A DNA stretch of 6,608 bases from assembly GCA_016177315.1 (NCBI GenBank), contig JACOVN010000135.1, forward strand, positions 1-6,608, given 5' to 3'. This DNA is from Candidatus Woesearchaeota archaeon (GTDB lineage: Archaea > Nanobdellota > Nanobdellia > Woesearchaeales > UBA12501). Below the pieces are notes generated by a model. It was not told where the DNA came from, ran no database searches, and saw only the letters and a program-made list of their open reading frames with translations. Both the position numbers and the translations under genes were made by a program. The stretch's first letter is position 1; every line of letters begins with the position of its first letter. Shown piece after piece: positions 4,432 to 6,608 of this stretch.

Positions 4432-4443
4432 AACGTTGGGAGG
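4432..4443 (+). repeat. Leader block AACGTTGGGAGG, copy 1
   Basis: AACGTTGGGAGG is followed by GG and lies 8 nt before the ATG at 4452. GGGAGG is the ribosome-binding site. The identical 12 nt occur again before the gene at 6528. AACGTT is itself a palindrome. Confidence 0.6.
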
Positions 4444-4451
4444 GGTATACT

Positions 4452-6488
4452 ATGTCAGGAGAAGGAAGCAGAGTTCAAGGCGCACCACCATATCATCCAA
4501 GATATCAACAAAGAGCAGGCATTCTCGCTGCAGCGGCATTAGCCGTAATTACTAGTGTTTGTGGTTATTTCTTGGGCAGTTATATCAACTCTAGAAAAGC
4601 CGTACCGAACGTTGCAAGAACTGCGTATGAACTTGTAACACAAAATACGCCAAACTCTAACGAAGCGTTTCTAAAGGTGCAGAGAGAATTTGAAAATCAA
4701 GGATTAAGATTACTTACGGATGATGCATACAACAATCAGTTAGCTCTTGAACGGCAAGCAGAAAATAAGAAAGTAACGGAAGCATACAATGCAGAAAAGG
4801 CAACACTGCAAACTAAAATAAATGAGTGCCAGAGGCAATTGACCGAATGCCAGGAAGCCCAGGAAGCAAGCAAAAAGCCAGCTCGGCATGCAACCGGCCC
4901 TTACACTCCAGCATCTCCAAAGCATGCAAAAGCATGCGAAGAATACACCGTCCAGAAAGGCGATACGCTTTCAGAAATTGGACAGCGCTATGGATTGTCC
5001 TGGCAGCAATTGCTCGACTTGGAAGAGAATGCAGAATTCCGGCAGAATCCAGATCTGATTTACCCAGGACAGAAGGTTTGCATTGCGAAAGAATCACTTC
5101 AGCCTTCTGGAGCAGTTCCAGGAAGAACAAGCATTCCAGAGGCAGAACTCCGTATTGCTACTTCTGAAGTTACCGAAATCACGTTGGATGTGAATAGAGC
5201 ACTCCGTGAGGCAACTGATCGATATCTCACTGCAGATGGTGCTGTCAGCAGATCCTGGGAGGATAAGAACTTCACAACAGGGGAACTCTCGGATATTGTC
5301 AAAAAATTCCAGGATGCCAAGCAGAAGGCAGAGCGAGAGAAGCAGAACTTGGAAGAAGCAAAGGATGCTTTGGAAACCTATGGTGCAAAGGGCACCAAGC
5401 ACTATGATGCGTTACTGGCAAATCTTGCAACCTTGGAGGAGATGATCCGGAAAGCAGATCAGGCACTGCGGGCATTCCAGCCTGTTGCAGAGATCGTTGG
5501 AGAAATTCTGACAGAGCAAGCTCCAAGAGCTCCTACAGGGGAGTATGCTGCCGCGATTCTCAGAGCTCCAGAGGGACATGATGGCATCAAGCTGCGCGTG
5601 GACAAGGAAGGAAGAATCCATGGCTATGTTGAACAGAAGGTGTTCAGAGAAGCCAAGCAGCGATTTGGAAAGGGAGATCTCGATTTAGAGATTGTCGTTC
5701 AGCATGCAGATGGAACCAACGAGGGCATTCTCGTAGAGCATCCAAGCTCTGGCAGAGCCATTCCGCTCAAGATGACAAAGCCAGGGGATATTGTGGAATT
5801 CAATCTCTTGTATAACAAGAACAGAGCAGATGGATATGGGAAAACCATCTTTATTCCAACGAAAGAGCAATTGCTGGGAGCATTCCCTCCAGTGTATGCG
5901 GATTTCCTTGGCAGTGTGCAATTTGGAAGGAACAGGAAGGATATGAAGACCTTAGAGGAGCACTTCACCTCTCAAGCAGATCTGAATTTTGTTGCTGTGC
6001 ATCCAGAGCAGGCAACCAGTGCACATTTGGATTTCCTCAAGAAAAGAGAGTACTTTGTGCGAGCAACAGATGGACAAGCAGTAGATATTGTGGATGTCAT
6101 TCCTCTGAAAGGAGGCGATGATGCAGTTTCCTGGGAAATCATCCCAGTAGAGAGCAATGGCCAAGGTGTAAAGCACTTGAAGGATGGAACCTTGCGATTG
6201 AAGCTGCATTACGATAGAGAACCAAATTTGGCCCATAATGGGGTGAGAGTCAATTACGGCTTCTCCAACATGCGCTTCATCGCCGTGAAGGATGGAGAAG
6301 GAAATATTATTGGAGCTATCCCTGCCACTGTGACCGATAAAAAGACCTGGAAGCAGATGGTGGCAGAGTATGGTATCCCCTTTGCATTGGGTATAGCAAG
6401 CGAAGCTACTTTTGATTTTGAAGGTGGAGTTTCCCGAATTATAGAAGAAGGCATTGCTCCTCCTCCACCGCATCCAGGAACTGAGTAA
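4452..6488 (+). CDS. Membrane-anchored coiled-coil protein with a LysM domain
   Basis: The product has 678 residues. A short cytoplasmic N-terminus is followed by one membrane segment (about 23-45), so the body is probably outside. Residues 70-140 are a charged coiled coil with Cys126 and Cys133 seven residues apart, placed for cross-linking of helices. Residues 164-212 are a LysM glycan-binding domain: YTVQKGDTLSEIGQRYGLSW, LLDLE, then NPDLIYPGQKV. It is bracketed by Cys162 and Cys210, which could form a disulfide. A second coiled coil occupies about 270-345. Residues 360-660 are a beta-rich region I do not recognise, with a proline-rich C-terminal tail. There is no catalytic hydrolase domain in view. 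Known LysM domains bind N-acetylglucosamine-type glycans, so the inference is an envelope anchor holding the cell to a surface polymer. A palindromic TATA box and strong GGGAGG site precede the ATG. The gene 39 nt downstream has the same leader block and a signal peptide. Confidence 0.75.
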   Translation: MSGEGSRVQGAPPYHPRYQQRAGILAAAALAVITSVCGYFLGSYINSRKAVPNVARTAYELVTQNTPNSNEAFLKVQREFENQGLRLLTDDAYNNQLALERQAENKKVTEAYNAEKATLQTKINECQRQLTECQEAQEASKKPARHATGPYTPASPKHAKACEEYTVQKGDTLSEIGQRYGLSWQQLLDLEENAEFRQNPDLIYPGQKVCIAKESLQPSGAVPGRTSIPEAELRIATSEVTEITLDVNRALREATDRYLTADGAVSRSWEDKNFTTGELSDIVKKFQDAKQKAEREKQNLEEAKDALETYGAKGTKHYDALLANLATLEEMIRKADQALRAFQPVAEIVGEILTEQAPRAPTGEYAAAILRAPEGHDGIKLRVDKEGRIHGYVEQKVFREAKQRFGKGDLDLEIVVQHADGTNEGILVEHPSSGRAIPLKMTKPGDIVEFNLLYNKNRADGYGKTIFIPTKEQLLGAFPPVYADFLGSVQFGRNRKDMKTLEEHFTSQADLNFVAVHPEQATSAHLDFLKKREYFVRATDGQAVDIVDVIPLKGGDDAVSWEIIPVESNGQGVKHLKDGTLRLKLHYDREPNLAHNGVRVNYGFSNMRFIAVKDGEGNIIGAIPATVTDKKTWKQMVAEYGIPFALGIASEATFDFEGGVSRIIEEGIAPPPPHPGTE

Positions 6489-6509
6489 ATCTTCCATGCT
6501 GTTTTACCA

Positions 6510-6521
6510 AACGTTGGGAGG
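6510..6521 (+). repeat. Leader block AACGTTGGGAGG, copy 2
   Basis: This is identical to 4432-4443 and sits 6 nt before the ATG at 6528, where GGGAGG again is the ribosome-binding site. The sequences on either side differ, so the 12-nt identity is local. Confidence 0.6.
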
Positions 6522-6527
6522 ATATCG

Positions 6528-6608
6528 ATGAAGAGGCTAACGCCAATCATACTGATATTTGCACTCTTATTCTTCCTGAACATAGAGATAGCTCATGCAG
6601 ATTATCTC
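6528..6608 (+). CDS. Secreted protein, 5' part only
   Basis: Only 27 residues lie in the window. They begin MKRLTPIILIFALLFFLN, a basic start plus hydrophobic core, and reach AHA-D at about 22-25, a good signal peptidase site. The protein is therefore exported. Its function cannot be judged. The start is fixed by the GGGAGG site six bases upstream. It follows the LysM gene by 39 nt with no clear promoter between, so cotranscription is likely. Confidence 0.65.
   Translation, partial: MKRLTPIILIFALLFFLNIEIAHADYL

Noticed and set aside
4363..4500. Small gene from a TTG at 4363 after GAGGGAG.
   Set aside because: It runs through the proximal promoter and into the LysM gene in another frame, and its product has no recognisable features.
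1..6608. CRISPR array or classical defence operon.
   Set aside because: No regularly spaced repeats are present and no Cas, restriction-modification or toxin-antitoxin gene pair was recognised; the tandem nuclease-like gene stands alone.

Overview
The window reads as archaeal, most likely from a small-genome uncultivated lineage such as a DPANN-type archaeon; the exact lineage is an inference. The signs are A/T-only TATA boxes about 25-30 nt upstream of start codons (several apparently leaderless transcripts), a tRNA with bulge-helix-bulge introns, a LAGLIDADG endonuclease gene, a lipobox protein of the DUF192 family, and a two-membrane-segment protein with a cytoplasmic winged-helix domain.

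Left part (1-2548): a secreted DUF192 lipoprotein (54-512) is followed by an apparently leaderless gene (552-1907) for a 451-residue protein. That protein is two copies of one PD-(D/E)XK-like nuclease fold; the first copy keeps D...ExK and the second has ExT. Converging on it, with overlapping stop codons, is a minus-strand HD-GYP-like phosphohydrolase gene (1904-2548). An 8-bp inverted repeat sits on its start codon.

Middle part (2636-3674): this is the most unusual stretch. A TATA box precedes a tRNA 5'-end-like fragment (2670-2693). Next comes an AT-rich LAGLIDADG homing endonuclease gene (2799-3455) whose last codons and stop lie inside a tRNA gene. I interpret that gene (3441-3555) as tRNA-Thr(GGU) carrying two introns, 29 nt in the anticodon stem and 13 nt at the canonical 37/38 site. 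Removing both gives a 73-nt cloverleaf with complete acceptor, anticodon and T stems and one T-T mismatch in the D stem. Its T-loop has G at position 55 and its D-loop lacks the GG pair. About 90 nt downstream is a second T-arm plus acceptor strand with the same 3' end (3643-3667), followed by a T8 terminator. No full 5' half for it could be found.

Right part (3683-6608): a TATA box drives an apparently leaderless gene for a membrane-anchored winged-helix protein (3713-4240). After a 211-bp promoter region comes a 678-residue membrane-anchored coiled-coil protein with one cysteine-bracketed LysM domain (4452-6488). The final gene starts at 6528, encodes a signal peptide and runs off the window. 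It shares an identical 12-nt leader block with the LysM gene, so the two probably belong to one envelope-related set. No classical defence operon or CRISPR array is present. The new biology, if any, lies in the tRNA/endonuclease locus and in the tandem nuclease-like protein.
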